From Bacteroidaceae bacterium (GTDB lineage: Bacteria; Bacteroidota; Bacteroidia; Bacteroidales; Bacteroidaceae), in assembly GCA_017546785.1 (NCBI GenBank), contig JAFYRW010000029.1, positions 19,740 through 83,739 of the forward strand: a stretch of 64,000 nt of DNA, read 5' to 3'. Position numbers and translations under genes: made by a program. Under the pieces are notes generated by a model, which did not search any database, was not told the origin of the DNA, and was given only the letters and a program-made list of their open reading frames with translations. Below, piece by piece: positions 10,212 through 20,300 of the stretch (its first letter is position 1; each line of letters begins with the position of its first letter).

Positions 10212-10242
10212 CGAAAATAGTGATAGAATATCCCTTTTGCAA
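10212..10242 (-). promoter_or_regulatory. Promoter of the MG2/Sel1 gene
   Basis: The minus strand reads TTG (10240-10242), 20 bases, TATTTTCG (10212-10219). One base differs from TAnnTTTG. It ends 24 bases before the ATG. Confidence 0.6.
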
Positions 10243-10275
10243 AAAAGTGGTACTATTTTTAAAATACTTTAAATT

Positions 10276-10959
10276 TTAACCTACTCCAAGGTCGGTGTTA
10301 TTCAACAGGACCTCTATTCCGGGAGTATCCTTTATCGATGGATAGACCTCTTTTATAAACCATTCGACAAGCTCTTCGTCGCGTTTCTCTTCGGTTCCAT
10401 TGTTGCAGAAAAGATTGATGCTGAAATATTCAAAATGCTCTTTTGCAATTTGAATGTCGCGTAGAATGCGCTCTTTGCTGTCGCCAACAGTGCAGCACAG
10501 CAGGCATACTCCAGCAAAATATTCAGCAACATTCTCGGGGGTTACAGACGACGGTATACCTTTGTTCCAACGTTTGCGAAGATTAGGGTCGAAGCTCTCT
10601 ATTCCGCAGCGGAATTTCACCTTTGCGGGAGCAAATAATTCCGAAAATTCAGCCAATCGGTTGCGATACATATAGTGCGCCTCGAACCATATGATCTCTA
10701 TTCCTTTCTCCTTTACAATGCTGCGCAACAACAATATTGTCTCATCGTCAAGTTCCATTGCAGAGCCTGAATTTATTACGTCGAGTACTTTGTGTACGCC
10801 TGTGACACGTTGCAGAATCTCTCTGTTTACAGCAAAAGGATTCTCGGAAATATCCTCGTGATAATTGCAAAAGGTGCAGCGTCGCCAACGACAACCCTCA
10901 CCCTGTAGAAGCACAAATTCGCGCGGCAGACAGGTGTCTATTTTTGAATATCTATCCAT
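10276..10959 (-). CDS. Radical SAM protein, probable queuine lyase (QueL-like)
   Basis: A 227-residue cytoplasmic protein. The N-terminal segment QGEGCRWRRCTFCNYH carries C23, C28 and C31, a CX4CX2C arrangement instead of the canonical CX3CX2C that binds the radical SAM iron-sulfur cluster. Downstream sequence (VINSGSAMELDD, IIWFEAHYMYR, FRCGIESFD) fits a shortened radical SAM barrel. Its ATG lies inside the last codons of the queuosine-precursor transporter gene (8-base overlap), so the two are translationally coupled. Queuine lyase, known from Clostridioides difficile, is an atypical radical SAM enzyme that turns salvaged queuine into preQ1 and is encoded beside such a transporter. The role here rests on that context and the atypical motif; it could instead be another small radical SAM enzyme. 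Confidence 0.62.
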   Translation of the reverse strand: MDRYSKIDTCLPREFVLLQGEGCRWRRCTFCNYHEDISENPFAVNREILQRVTGVHKVLDVINSGSAMELDDETILLLRSIVKEKGIEIIWFEAHYMYRNRLAEFSELFAPAKVKFRCGIESFDPNLRKRWNKGIPSSVTPENVAEYFAGVCLLCCTVGDSKERILRDIQIAKEHFEYFSINLFCNNGTEEKRDEELVEWFIKEVYPSIKDTPGIEVLLNNTDLGVG

Positions 10960-11635
10960 TGTAACGCTCTGTTCTTAAAATTCGTTTGAGTGCTATTATC
11001 ATAGTGTAAGCCAAAGGAGTGCCAAAGAGAACCTCTATCGACAGCTTCATAAAATATTGGAAGGCAATCATAAGCAACAGCTCTCTTATCTCCAATACTC
11101 CGGCAAAGGCGATAAGCACAAAGGGTAATGTGTCGAATATATAGCCAACGACAGAGCTTCCTATTGTACGCACCCATAAGAATCGTCCGGCAGTCTTCTG
11201 CTTTATTTTGTCCATTAGCCAGGCATTGGAGAGCTCACCCAACAGAAAGCCCACAAGAGAGGCGAGCACTATTCTCGGGACATAAGAGAATATTGTGTTA
11301 TATGCCGTGGCCGTAGTGTCGAGATAATCGGGAGAGGGCAACCACACTCCTATCTGTGTCGATATGACCATTATGACATTGCACACAAAAGTCATCCATA
11401 TAATTTTTCGAGCAGTCTTATAGCCCCAAATTTCTGTGAGAACATCGCCCAACATATAGGCGAAGGGGAATGTGATTGTTCCAGCGTCAAAATAGAAAAA
11501 GCCAAAGAAATTGACTATTTTCACAGCCATCACATTCGATACAATGTACATTGTAACAAAGAGGGATACAACAACGATAAATGGCATACTGCCATCTGTT
11601 CGGTTTTTGAAAGGGTTTTCCGATACCTTGTCCAT
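10952..11635 (-). CDS. yhhQ: Queuosine precursor transporter (YhhQ / Vut_1 family)
   Basis: An integral membrane protein of 227 residues with about six hydrophobic helices. Family landmarks include SNVMAVKIVNFFGFFYFDAG, the loop LGDVLTEIWGYKTAR and GELSNAWLMDKIK. The family imports preQ0, preQ1 or queuine for tRNA queuosine synthesis. A longer frame begins at 11788, but the ATG at 11635 is chosen because a strong promoter box (11655-11662) lies only 20 bases upstream of it and would fall inside the longer version; the extra 51 residues also resemble non-coding sequence. The short leader leaves no room for a preQ1 riboswitch. The coupled radical SAM gene suggests the imported base is queuine. 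Confidence 0.9.
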   Translation of the reverse strand: MDKVSENPFKNRTDGSMPFIVVVSLFVTMYIVSNVMAVKIVNFFGFFYFDAGTITFPFAYMLGDVLTEIWGYKTARKIIWMTFVCNVIMVISTQIGVWLPSPDYLDTTATAYNTIFSYVPRIVLASLVGFLLGELSNAWLMDKIKQKTAGRFLWVRTIGSSVVGYIFDTLPFVLIAFAGVLEIRELLLMIAFQYFMKLSIEVLFGTPLAYTMIIALKRILRTERYNG

Positions 11636-11654
11636 AATTTTAAGAATTTGAGCG

Positions 11655-11662
11655 CAAAGATA
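11655..11662 (-). promoter_or_regulatory. -7 box of the yhhQ-radical SAM operon
   Basis: The minus strand reads TATCTTTG, 19 bases before the chosen yhhQ ATG. No TTG is seen at the usual -33 distance. This site decides the yhhQ start. Confidence 0.65.
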
Positions 11663-11770
11663 CACTTTTTTAATTAAACGGATGGTGTATATGGTTATAT
11701 TTTCTTTTCCGACAAATAGGAAAAGTGAAAATATAGAATCCGCATTTATGTTTTTTTGCTTGTTTGTTTT

Positions 11771-11778
11771 TATATTTG
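11771..11778 (+). promoter_or_regulatory. -7 box of the acyltransferase gene
   Basis: TATATTTG, exact match to TAnnTTTG, 22 bases before the ATG at 11801. No clear TTG at -33. It is divergent from the yhhQ promoter within 165 bases. Confidence 0.6.
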
Positions 11779-11800
11779 CACTTTCCATTAAATAAAAATT

Positions 11801-12982
11801 ATGAATGACATTAAAAGTGCTTCATCGGCTTTTGCCGACAGCAAGCCACACTACAGACTGCTGGATGGACTAAGAGGAGCAGCTGCTCTTATGGTTATAT
11901 GGTACCACGTTTTTGAGGGCTTCGCTTTTGCGGAGTTTCAGAATAATGTAGAAGGTGGAGGACTGATAAATGTCTTTAACCACGGTTATCTTGCTGTGGA
12001 TTTTTTCTTCATCCTGTCGGGTTTTGTAATCAGTTATGCCTATGACGACCGTTGGCAAAAGAGCGGCAAGGAACGAATGACGCTTGGTAAATTCTTCAAG
12101 CGCCGCCTTATTCGTTTGCATCCTATGCTCATTATGGGTGCGCTTATAGGATTCTGCTGTTTCTTCATTCAGGGAGGAACAAAATGGGACGGCAGCGAGA
12201 CTGCCGTGTCTATGGCAATGCTTGCCCTGCTGCTGACAATGTTCTTTATTCCTGCTTATCCCGGCGCGGCGTATGATATTCGCGGCAACGGCGAAATGTT
12301 CTCTCTCAACGGACCATCGTGGTCGCTATTCTTTGAGTATATAGGAAATATTTGCTATGCACTTTTCATTCGACGAATGTCGGACAGAGCATTGAAAATA
12401 TGGATTGTCGTAAGCGGTATTCTACTCTTTCTCTATGCAGTGCTCAATGTTTCAGGGTATGAGAGCATTGGTGTAGGCTGGACACTCGACACTGTGAATC
12501 TTGTGGGTGGATTCCTACGTATGATATTCCCATTCTCATTGGGAATGCTCATTGCGCGTAAATTTGTGCCTATAAGGATAAAGGGAATATTTTGGTATTC
12601 TATCGTTGCACTTTTTGTTCTCTTCTCGGTTCCTTTCTTTGGTAGCGTAGGCAATATATGCATAAACGGAATATACGAGATGTTCTGCGTGGCAATAGCT
12701 TTTCCTGTCATTGTGTGGCTAGCTGCATCGGGCAGCTCCGAGGATGCCATCTCGGGCGGAATATGTCGTTTCCTCGGCGATATTTCCTATCCGAGATATA
12801 TTGTGCACTATCCTATAATGTACATTTTCTATTCGTGGCTCATTGATAAACAAATTTACACTCTTGCCGAAAGTTGGGCAGTTGTAATAGGAATATTCTT
12901 GCTGAATATTGCATTGGCGTACGCCTGCCTCAAGCTTTACGATGAGCCTGTGCGCCGATTGCTGGCTAAAAAATGCGGCTAA
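11801..12982 (+). CDS. Membrane acyltransferase, acyltransferase_3 family
   Basis: A 393-residue polytopic protein with roughly ten hydrophobic helices. The opening motif YRLLDGLRGAAALMVIWYH holds the conserved arginine and histidine of the family, and AVDFFFILSGFVISYAYDDRW follows. These enzymes transfer acetyl or other acyl groups from the cytoplasm onto sugars of exopolysaccharide, LPS, peptidoglycan or glycolipids. The acceptor cannot be told from sequence, and no glycan-synthesis genes flank it. It is monocistronic, with its own promoter and a terminator at 13022-13071. Confidence 0.9.
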   Translation: MNDIKSASSAFADSKPHYRLLDGLRGAAALMVIWYHVFEGFAFAEFQNNVEGGGLINVFNHGYLAVDFFFILSGFVISYAYDDRWQKSGKERMTLGKFFKRRLIRLHPMLIMGALIGFCCFFIQGGTKWDGSETAVSMAMLALLLTMFFIPAYPGAAYDIRGNGEMFSLNGPSWSLFFEYIGNICYALFIRRMSDRALKIWIVVSGILLFLYAVLNVSGYESIGVGWTLDTVNLVGGFLRMIFPFSLGMLIARKFVPIRIKGIFWYSIVALFVLFSVPFFGSVGNICINGIYEMFCVAIAFPVIVWLAASGSSEDAISGGICRFLGDISYPRYIVHYPIMYIFYSWLIDKQIYTLAESWAVVIGIFLLNIALAYACLKLYDEPVRRLLAKKCG

Positions 12983-13021
12983 AAGATTGCAGCAGAAAGT
13001 CGACAAAAGAAATATTAAAAG

Positions 13022-13071
13022 GGGTTACCCAAAGTAAGAGGATTTTCTCTTTCACGGTAACTCTTTTTTTT
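13022..13071 (+). terminator. Terminator after the acyltransferase gene
   Basis: GGGTTACC (13022-13029) pairs with GGTAACTC (13056-13063) through one G-T wobble, followed by eight T. Confidence 0.7.
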
Positions 13072-13085
13072 ATACATTAGCACGA

Positions 13086-13093
13086 TAATTTTG
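13086..13093 (+). promoter_or_regulatory. -7 box of the sbcD-addB operon
   Basis: TAATTTTG, exact TAnnTTTG, only 11 bases before the sbcD ATG, implying a nearly leaderless transcript. No TTG at the expected -33 distance. Confidence 0.55.
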
Positions 13094-13104
13094 CTTACCC
13101 TTCT

Positions 13105-14304
13105 ATGAACATCATACACACTGCCGATTGGCATTTGGGACAGACTTTTTTTGAATACGACAGAACACACGAGCACGACTGCTTTTTAGAGTGGCTATCG
13201 CAACAGATAGAGAGCAACAATGTGGAATTGTTGCTCATTGCCGGAGATATCTTCGATTCTCCCAACCCATCGGCTGAGTCGCAAAAAAGATTCTATGATT
13301 TTTTGTGTAGCGTAACAAAGAGGAACAACAATCTTAAGATTATTATTACTGCCGGCAACCACGATTCCGGCGCGCGCCTGGAGGCTCCCGACCCTATATT
13401 GGAGAGCCTGAATGTTACGGTGCGCGGAGTAGTTCGTCGCACCAATGATGGAGAGATTGATTTTGAGAGGCTTATTGTTCCTGTAAACGACAGGCTCTGT
13501 TGCTTAGCGGTGCCTTATCTGCGTCAGGGCGACTATGTAGCGTCGGAGAGTTACGACAAAGGGGTGCAGTCGATGTACAGTGAATTGTACCGCCGCGCAA
13601 AGGAGAGATTCGAGTGTGTGATTGCTATGGGACATCTTCAGGCTACAGGAAGCGAAATTTCGATAGACGACCGTTATGAGCGCACGACAATAGGAGGACT
13701 CGACCGCATTAACCCCGGCGCTTTTGATGATGGAATAGCCTATACGGCATTGGGGCATCTACACAAGGCACAAAGAGTGTCAGGACGCGAGAATGTACGA
13801 TATTCGGGTGCGCCGCTTCCAATGTCTTTTGCCGAGCGCAACAACCGTCAGAGCGTTACCCTTGTGAAGCTCATTGACGGCGCCGCAGAAATTGAAAATA
13901 TTGAATTCGATACTCCTGTAAAGCTGTTAAGTATCCCGCGCGAGCCACTGCCCATAGAGAATGTCATCGAAGAGATTGCGTCGTTGCCAATGGGTGCTAT
14001 CGACAACATCTCTCCCCTATTGGAGATTAAGGTACTTATCACCGAGCCTGAGCCCGGACTACGCAACCGCATAGAGGAGGCATTGGAGGGGCACGCTGTA
14101 CGCTTGGTACGCATAGAGGCTGTTACACGCTCGGGCGAAGATACATTGTCGGCACCAATGAGCTACGAGGAACTGAAAAAGATAGAGCCTGCCGAACTTG
14201 CAAAGAGTATATATTGTCAGAAATATGGGACAGAGGATATTCCTGCAAAAATAAAGGAACTGCTCACCGACGTCATAAAAGAGATTGAGGAGGAAGAAAA
14301 ATGA
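13105..14304 (+). CDS. sbcD: Exonuclease SbcD (Mre11 family)
   Basis: A 399-residue metallophosphoesterase, the nuclease subunit of SbcCD, which cuts DNA hairpins and protein-blocked double-strand ends. Metal-binding motifs are all present: D8 and H10 in HTADWHLGQ, AGDIFDSPNPS, GNHDSG, and the paired histidines GHLQ and GHLHK. The C-terminal part (from about residue 275) is the SbcC-binding and capping region. Its stop overlaps the sbcC start by four bases (ATGA), the usual arrangement that keeps the subunits in step. It is the first gene of a five-gene operon. Confidence 0.96.
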   Translation: MNIIHTADWHLGQTFFEYDRTHEHDCFLEWLSQQIESNNVELLLIAGDIFDSPNPSAESQKRFYDFLCSVTKRNNNLKIIITAGNHDSGARLEAPDPILESLNVTVRGVVRRTNDGEIDFERLIVPVNDRLCCLAVPYLRQGDYVASESYDKGVQSMYSELYRRAKERFECVIAMGHLQATGSEISIDDRYERTTIGGLDRINPGAFDDGIAYTALGHLHKAQRVSGRENVRYSGAPLPMSFAERNNRQSVTLVKLIDGAAEIENIEFDTPVKLLSIPREPLPIENVIEEIASLPMGAIDNISPLLEIKVLITEPEPGLRNRIEEALEGHAVRLVRIEAVTRSGEDTLSAPMSYEELKKIEPAELAKSIYCQKYGTEDIPAKIKELLTDVIKEIEEEEK

Positions 14305-17300
14305 AGATTATAGCTATAAGGGGAAAGAATCTTGCATCCCTCGAAGGGGAGTTTGAAATAGATTTTAGCAAGAATCCGCTATGCTCGGCCGGAATATTCG
14401 CAATAACAGGAAGCACCGGATCGGGAAAATCGACTCTGCTTGACGCAATGTGCATTGCTCTTTTCAATAATTCGCCACGAATAAACAATGTGAGCGACAA
14501 TGTCTATATAGACGACGTAAAGGAGGATAAGATTAAGGAAAAAGACCCACGCAACATATTGCGTAAAGGGTGCACCGACTGCTTTGCGCAGGTAGAATTC
14601 AGAGCATTGGACGGCAAGGCCTATAGAGCAACGTGGAGTACCCGTCGTGCTAGAGACAACAAGAACGGACGTTTGCAGGATTGGGAGTATTCCCTTTTCA
14701 ACATTAGCGACGGAAAGGATATTCAAGGCAATAAGACTGATTTATTGGCAAAGGTTCAAGAACTTTTAGGCCTTACATACGTGCAATTTACCCGTGCCGT
14801 ACTATTGGCACAGGGAGAATTTGCCACATTCCTCAAGGCAACATCAAAAGAGAAGGCCGAGATTCTTGAAAAGCTCACAGGAACAGAAATTTACTCCAAA
14901 ATATCGAAAAGGATATTCGAACGCAACAAAGAGGCGAACAATGAATTGCAGATAATAAAGGAGAAGATAAAAGAGATAAATATTCTATCGCCCGATGAGT
15001 CGGCCGAACTTAACACAAGAAAGGAGAGGCTGAGCATAGATAGCCTGAATTGTGAGGAGAAGATAAAGATTGCCATAGAAAAGCAACAGTGGTTCGAGCA
15101 GGAAAAGAGGCTGAAAATTGAATTTGAAAGGGCCGAAAAGGAACATCAGCAATATTGCGATAAATTCAACTGCCTCTCCCCTACTGTTACTCTATTGCAG
15201 CAGATTGATACCATTCAGGAGATACGCGACGACTACTCCAAGATTCTAATATGCAAAAGCGACCGTGAGGCTAACGACAAATTGCTGAAAAGCCACGAGC
15301 AGCAGGTGATTGCCGAGAATAATCTCCTGAAGAAATACGAGCTAGAGGTAAAAGAGGCAGTCGAGTCTCGCGATAATGCCAACCGGATATTCAAGGAGAA
15401 GCAGCCTAAGCTCAACGAGGGGTTGCGCATAGAGACTGCCACAAACGAAAAGAGGAAGAGCCTCGCCGAGTGCAGCAACGAAACGGCGGCTCTAAAAGAG
15501 CTGTACAACAAGGAGAAAAAGGAGGAGCAGGCTCTTACAAAAGAGATTGAGGAGAAGAATGAGATCCTAAAGGGCATACAGGAGTGGTTCGCGGCAAACA
15601 ATGAGTATGAAAAGATTGTGCCTCACTGCGAAATTATTGTCACCAACATTATAGAAATTTCTGATATTGCCACTCAAATTAAGACAAAGAGCAAATTGCT
15701 TGTCACTGCCGAAAAGGAGGTTGCAGCAAAGGAAACACTGCTTGTTGAGGAGCGTGAGAGTCTCGAGCGTCTAAAAAGTACCCTTACAACCGAGATTGCA
15801 ATATTGCGTGCCCGCCTCGTCGATGGCGAGCCTTGTCCTGTGTGCGGCAGTCTCCACCATCCGGTAGAGTCTGTAACCGAAAATACCATAAGTGAGAAAG
15901 AGCTTGAAAATGCCGAAAAGGCATTGAAGGAGCGAATAGAATTCATCGTAAAGATTCTCGATAATTATCGCATAGAGGTCGCGCAGCTAAAAGCATCGAT
16001 AGATAATTACAGGAGTATGCACGAGGAGCGTTGCAAGGCTACATTGGAAAAGCTGAAAGAATTCCCTGCCGCCGACAAGAAGGTCGCAGAGAGAGATTTT
16101 GCAATATTGCTTAAAGGTATTGCCGATGAATGGAAGAATAAGGAGAATATCTCTGCTGCGACAAGAGAGCGACTATCCGTTGCTCAGAATTCTCTTGTGA
16201 ACAAGAAAGCTATCTGCAAAGAATTGGAGAATAGGATTCAGGAGAAGGAGAAGGAGGAGAAACTGCTCAAAGAAATTATCGAGGAGAACAGCATTCTGCT
16301 GAAAGGGATTCTTGGTGCATTCTCGTCGATAGAGGAGAAAAGACTGTCGCTGCACAACAGCATAGAAAAGGCTAACGAACAATTTGTTCAGGTAAGCGAG
16401 AAGCGCAATGCCCAATTGGGAAAATGCAAAGAGATTAACGGAGCAATAAACAGTTGTAAGGAGCGTAAGCTGGCACTCGAGATACTCTTTGAGGAACTTA
16501 AGGAGAGAATACAGAATTTCTTGGAATCCCGCAAAGATAATATGACACTCGAGATTCTGCACAAATTGGCGACAATACCCACCGACGAGATTCAGGAGAA
16601 GCGTAAAGCTGTTGAGAATGCGAGCGTGAATGTTGCAAAAGCATCGGCAACAGTAAAGGAGCGTAAGCGTACTCTCGACGAACATCGTAGAGCATTGAAC
16701 AAGCCGTTGGAAAAAGAGACAATAGAAGATATTACAGAGCTTATAGCCTCGTTAAAGGAGGAGAACAGGGTACGCAGCGAGAGTATCACCCAATTGACCG
16801 TTGAGCTTAAGAGAAACGAAGAGAATTCTGTGCTATATAAAAAGTATGAGAAGGAGCATTGCGCAAAGCTCGAAAAGTCGGACAATTGGCAAAAGTTGCA
16901 GGAACTTTTCGGTTCGTCCGATGGCACGAAATTCAAAGTGATGGCACAGGGATATACTCTTGATATTCTGCTCGGATACGCCAACAAGCATCTCGCCGAT
17001 ATTTCCCAAAGATACGAATTGGCGAGAATATCACCGGCGAGCCTATCGATAAAGGTCATAGACAAGGATATGCTGTCCGAATCGCGCTCGGTGCATTCAC
17101 TCTCGGGTGGAGAGTCGTTCATTGTGTCGTTGGCATTGGCACTGGCTCTCTCTTCGCTGTCGTCGAACAGGATGAATATAGAATCGCTGTTTATCGACGA
17201 GGGATTCGGCTCGCTCGATAGTGAGACGCTGCGCGTGGCAATGGAGGCTCTCGAAAAGTTGCAGGGACAGGGACGCAAGATAGGAGTAATATCTCACTTG

Positions 17301-17384
17301 TCGGAAATGATAGAAAGAATACCCGTACAGATTAGAATAATAAAATGTAGTTCGGGAAAAAGTAAGGTTGAAATAAAAGGATAA
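14301..17384 (+). CDS. sbcC: Nuclease complex ATPase SbcC (Rad50-like)
   Basis: A 1,027-residue SMC-like ATPase that drives SbcD. Walker A is GSTGSGKS (37-44). Long Lys/Glu-rich coiled coils flank the zinc hook C512-P-V-C515. The C-terminal half of the ATPase has the signature VHSLSGGESFIVSLALALAL and Walker B ESLFIDEGFGSLD. The protein is complete and of normal length. The next gene, addA, starts four bases after its stop. Confidence 0.96.
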   Translation: MKIIAIRGKNLASLEGEFEIDFSKNPLCSAGIFAITGSTGSGKSTLLDAMCIALFNNSPRINNVSDNVYIDDVKEDKIKEKDPRNILRKGCTDCFAQVEFRALDGKAYRATWSTRRARDNKNGRLQDWEYSLFNISDGKDIQGNKTDLLAKVQELLGLTYVQFTRAVLLAQGEFATFLKATSKEKAEILEKLTGTEIYSKISKRIFERNKEANNELQIIKEKIKEINILSPDESAELNTRKERLSIDSLNCEEKIKIAIEKQQWFEQEKRLKIEFERAEKEHQQYCDKFNCLSPTVTLLQQIDTIQEIRDDYSKILICKSDREANDKLLKSHEQQVIAENNLLKKYELEVKEAVESRDNANRIFKEKQPKLNEGLRIETATNEKRKSLAECSNETAALKELYNKEKKEEQALTKEIEEKNEILKGIQEWFAANNEYEKIVPHCEIIVTNIIEISDIATQIKTKSKLLVTAEKEVAAKETLLVEERESLERLKSTLTTEIAILRARLVDGEPCPVCGSLHHPVESVTENTISEKELENAEKALKERIEFIVKILDNYRIEVAQLKASIDNYRSMHEERCKATLEKLKEFPAADKKVAERDFAILLKGIADEWKNKENISAATRERLSVAQNSLVNKKAICKELENRIQEKEKEEKLLKEIIEENSILLKGILGAFSSIEEKRLSLHNSIEKANEQFVQVSEKRNAQLGKCKEINGAINSCKERKLALEILFEELKERIQNFLESRKDNMTLEILHKLATIPTDEIQEKRKAVENASVNVAKASATVKERKRTLDEHRRALNKPLEKETIEDITELIASLKEENRVRSESITQLTVELKRNEENSVLYKKYEKEHCAKLEKSDNWQKLQELFGSSDGTKFKVMAQGYTLDILLGYANKHLADISQRYELARISPASLSIKVIDKDMLSESRSVHSLSGGESFIVSLALALALSSLSSNRMNIESLFIDEGFGSLDSETLRVAMEALEKLQGQGRKIGVISHLSEMIERIPVQIRIIKCSSGKSKVEIKG

Positions 17385-17388
17385 GACA

Positions 17389-20300
17389 ATGAGTAAGACA
17401 TTGTACATATACAGAGCATCTGCTGGGTCGGGAAAGACATTTACTCTCGCCCTCGAATATATTAAGCTGCTTATTCTCTCTCCCGATGCTTATAGGCATA
17501 TTCTTGCCGTAACATTTACCAATAAGGCTACGGGTGAGATGAAGGAGCGTATAATGAGCTGTCTTTTTGGTATAGCAAACTCTCTACCCTCCTCCAATGA
17601 ATATATGAGAAGGCTCGCCGAAGAGTTTCCGCAGTATGACGAGGAGAAGATAAGACACAGAGCCGATATTGCCCTAAAGAAGATTCTTCACGACTATACG
17701 CATTTTAAGATTCAGACAATAGATGCATTCTTTCAGACTATATTGAGAGGATTGGCAAAGGAGCTTGAACTTAGTGGAGACATTGAAATAACGCTTGACA
17801 GCAAGAAACTGCTCGAAGATTCGGTAAATAAATTGATAAAGAGACTTACTCCCACGAGCGCCGAAATGGGCTGGTTGGTAGAATATATAGAGGAGCATCT
17901 TGCCAATGATAAATCGTGGAAGGTTCGCGACACGATAAAAAGGTTCGCCGAGAATATAATAAAGGAGGAGTATCAGGAGCGTGGCGCAGTGCTTCGTCAG
18001 CAGATTGAGGAGAATAACGGTGCGCTGCTCGCCGACTACAGGAAGGCTGTCAGAAAAATTGAGGAAGATATTGTAGCGCGCACAAAAAAGCTTGGTAACC
18101 GTTTCATTGAGATTGCCGAGGCAAATGCTCTTTCGGTAGATGATTTTGCTGGAAAAAGCCGAGGAGGACTATGGGGCTTCTTTGGTAAACTGCGCGAGGG
18201 AACGCTCGTGGAGATAACAGAGAAGAGTACAATGCAAAAGTGCATCGACGCTCCCGAGAAGGTGTCGAAAAAGCTGTCGGCAGCAGAATGCAATGAGATT
18301 GTTGCGCTTATTCTGAGCAACAGGAAGATGTACGACGAGGAGCAGAAAATGCTGAACAGCTGCGAGCTTTCTCTTACCCGCTTCCATCAGTTACGTCTGC
18401 TCAACAGCATAGCACGTACCCTGCAGGAGGAGAACAACCACGAGAATCGCTTCCTTCTGGCACAGACAACCTATCTTTTGAGCCAGATGATTGAGAATAG
18501 CACTGCATTTATCTTTGAAAAGATTGGAGGAGAAATAAATCATATTTTCATCGACGAGTTTCAGGATACATCAAAATTGCAGTGGCAATGCTTCAAGGTG
18601 CTGCTCGAGGAGGTAATGTCGCGCAGTTCAAAGCATCTTATTGTAGGTGATGTCAAGCAGTCCATTTATCGTTGGAGAAATAGCGATTGGAACATTCTGA
18701 ATAATATTGAGAGAGAGTTTCCTGCCGGCACATACGACAATTACGGCAATCAACAGGGAACAACCAATTTCCGTAGCGAGAGGCGCGTGATTGAATTTAA
18801 TAATGCTCTGTTTACAAAGGCTACCGAAATAATCAGGAACAGCTATTACGATAAATTGGGCACACGCCTCGAGGACCTTGTAAAGGCATACAGCGACGTT
18901 GCACAGTCAATCCCCGAGCGACGCTCTAACAGTGGTTACGCCGAGGTTCGTATGATAGAAGCTAACGATGTTACGCTTAAGGATGCAATGCTCGAGGAGA
19001 CGATGCTTACTCTCGAGGAGCTTCTTCTCAGACGCAATGTTCGTCCGGGAAATATCACTATTCTTCTGCGCGAAAAGAAATACGCGCCTAAGATTGCGGC
19101 ACTCTTCAATGAGCGATTCGCGCAATACAATTTCAGTATCGTATCGGACGAGGCATACAAATTATCTTCATCGTCAGCAATAGTATTGCTTATTGCGGCA
19201 TTGCGTTACATTGCCACTCCCGAGGATAAGATAAACATTGTGCATCTTTTTACTCTATACAATAAAGAGATTCTTAAAAAAGAGGTATCTACAGCCGAAC
19301 TTTTTATGGAGAGGGATTATCTGTCGTTGCTGCCCGAAAAAGTTGTCGAAGAGCTTCAGATGCTCAGACAGATGCCTCTCTACGAGCTTTTGGAGCGTCT
19401 GATTTTTATTCTCGAATTAAACAGGATTGAGGGTGCAGAGCCATATATCTATTCGTTTCTCGACCAAGTATCCAATTTTATCGATAAGGGAGCAACGGAT
19501 ATTAAAGAGTTTGTAAAATTGTGGGACGATGAACTGTGCGAAAAGACAATACCCGCCGGCGAGACAGAGAGCGTAAGAATTACGACTATCCACAAGTCAA
19601 AAGGATTGGAATTTCACACGGTAATCGTACCATTCGCTACGTGGAAACTCACCGGAGAGGTTCACACTCCTCTCAAAGAGAGAATCCTATGGTGTAAGCC
19701 CAATGAAGAGCCGTTCAAGAGACTCGACCTTTTGCCTATAGAATTCTCGAACAAAATGCAGAATTCAATATATGAGAAAGAGTTCAGCAACGAGTATCTG
19801 TTCCAATTGGTAGACAATCTCAACCTTTTGTATGTGGCCTCTACGCGAGCATCGAAGAACCTTTTTATAATCTCCGACGCAAAAAGCAAAAAAGACAATA
19901 TCGGTCACCTGTTGCTTAATTTGATAGACAAATTAGGATTGGAGGGAGGAAAATACGACGATGAGAAAAAATGTTTCGTCTACGGCGATATTATGCCAAG
20001 CGTAGACAAAGAGGAAAAGAGCGACAATCCTTTTACCACAAAACCGCAGAAAGAGAGTATAGAACTAAAGTCGTTCGACAACAGATTGACATTCCGACAG
20101 TCGCGCAATCTTGCACGATTCCTTACAAAAGAGAAGGCCGAGGAGGAGCGTCTGGAGAATCTTATCCGCGGCGAGATTATGCACAATCTTCTCTCGCGTC
20201 TGACAACAGGAGCCGAGCTTGAGCGTGAGATGAAAAGAATGCAGTTCGAGGGACTGATATCCTCAGATGAGGAGTACGACTATATAAAAAGTCTCATTGA

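Noticed and set aside
11636..11660. preQ1 riboswitch before yhhQ
   Set aside because: The predicted untranslated leader is too short to hold one.
11636..11788. 51-residue N-terminal extension of the yhhQ transporter
   Set aside because: A strong -7 promoter box lies inside it, and the extension lacks family similarity.
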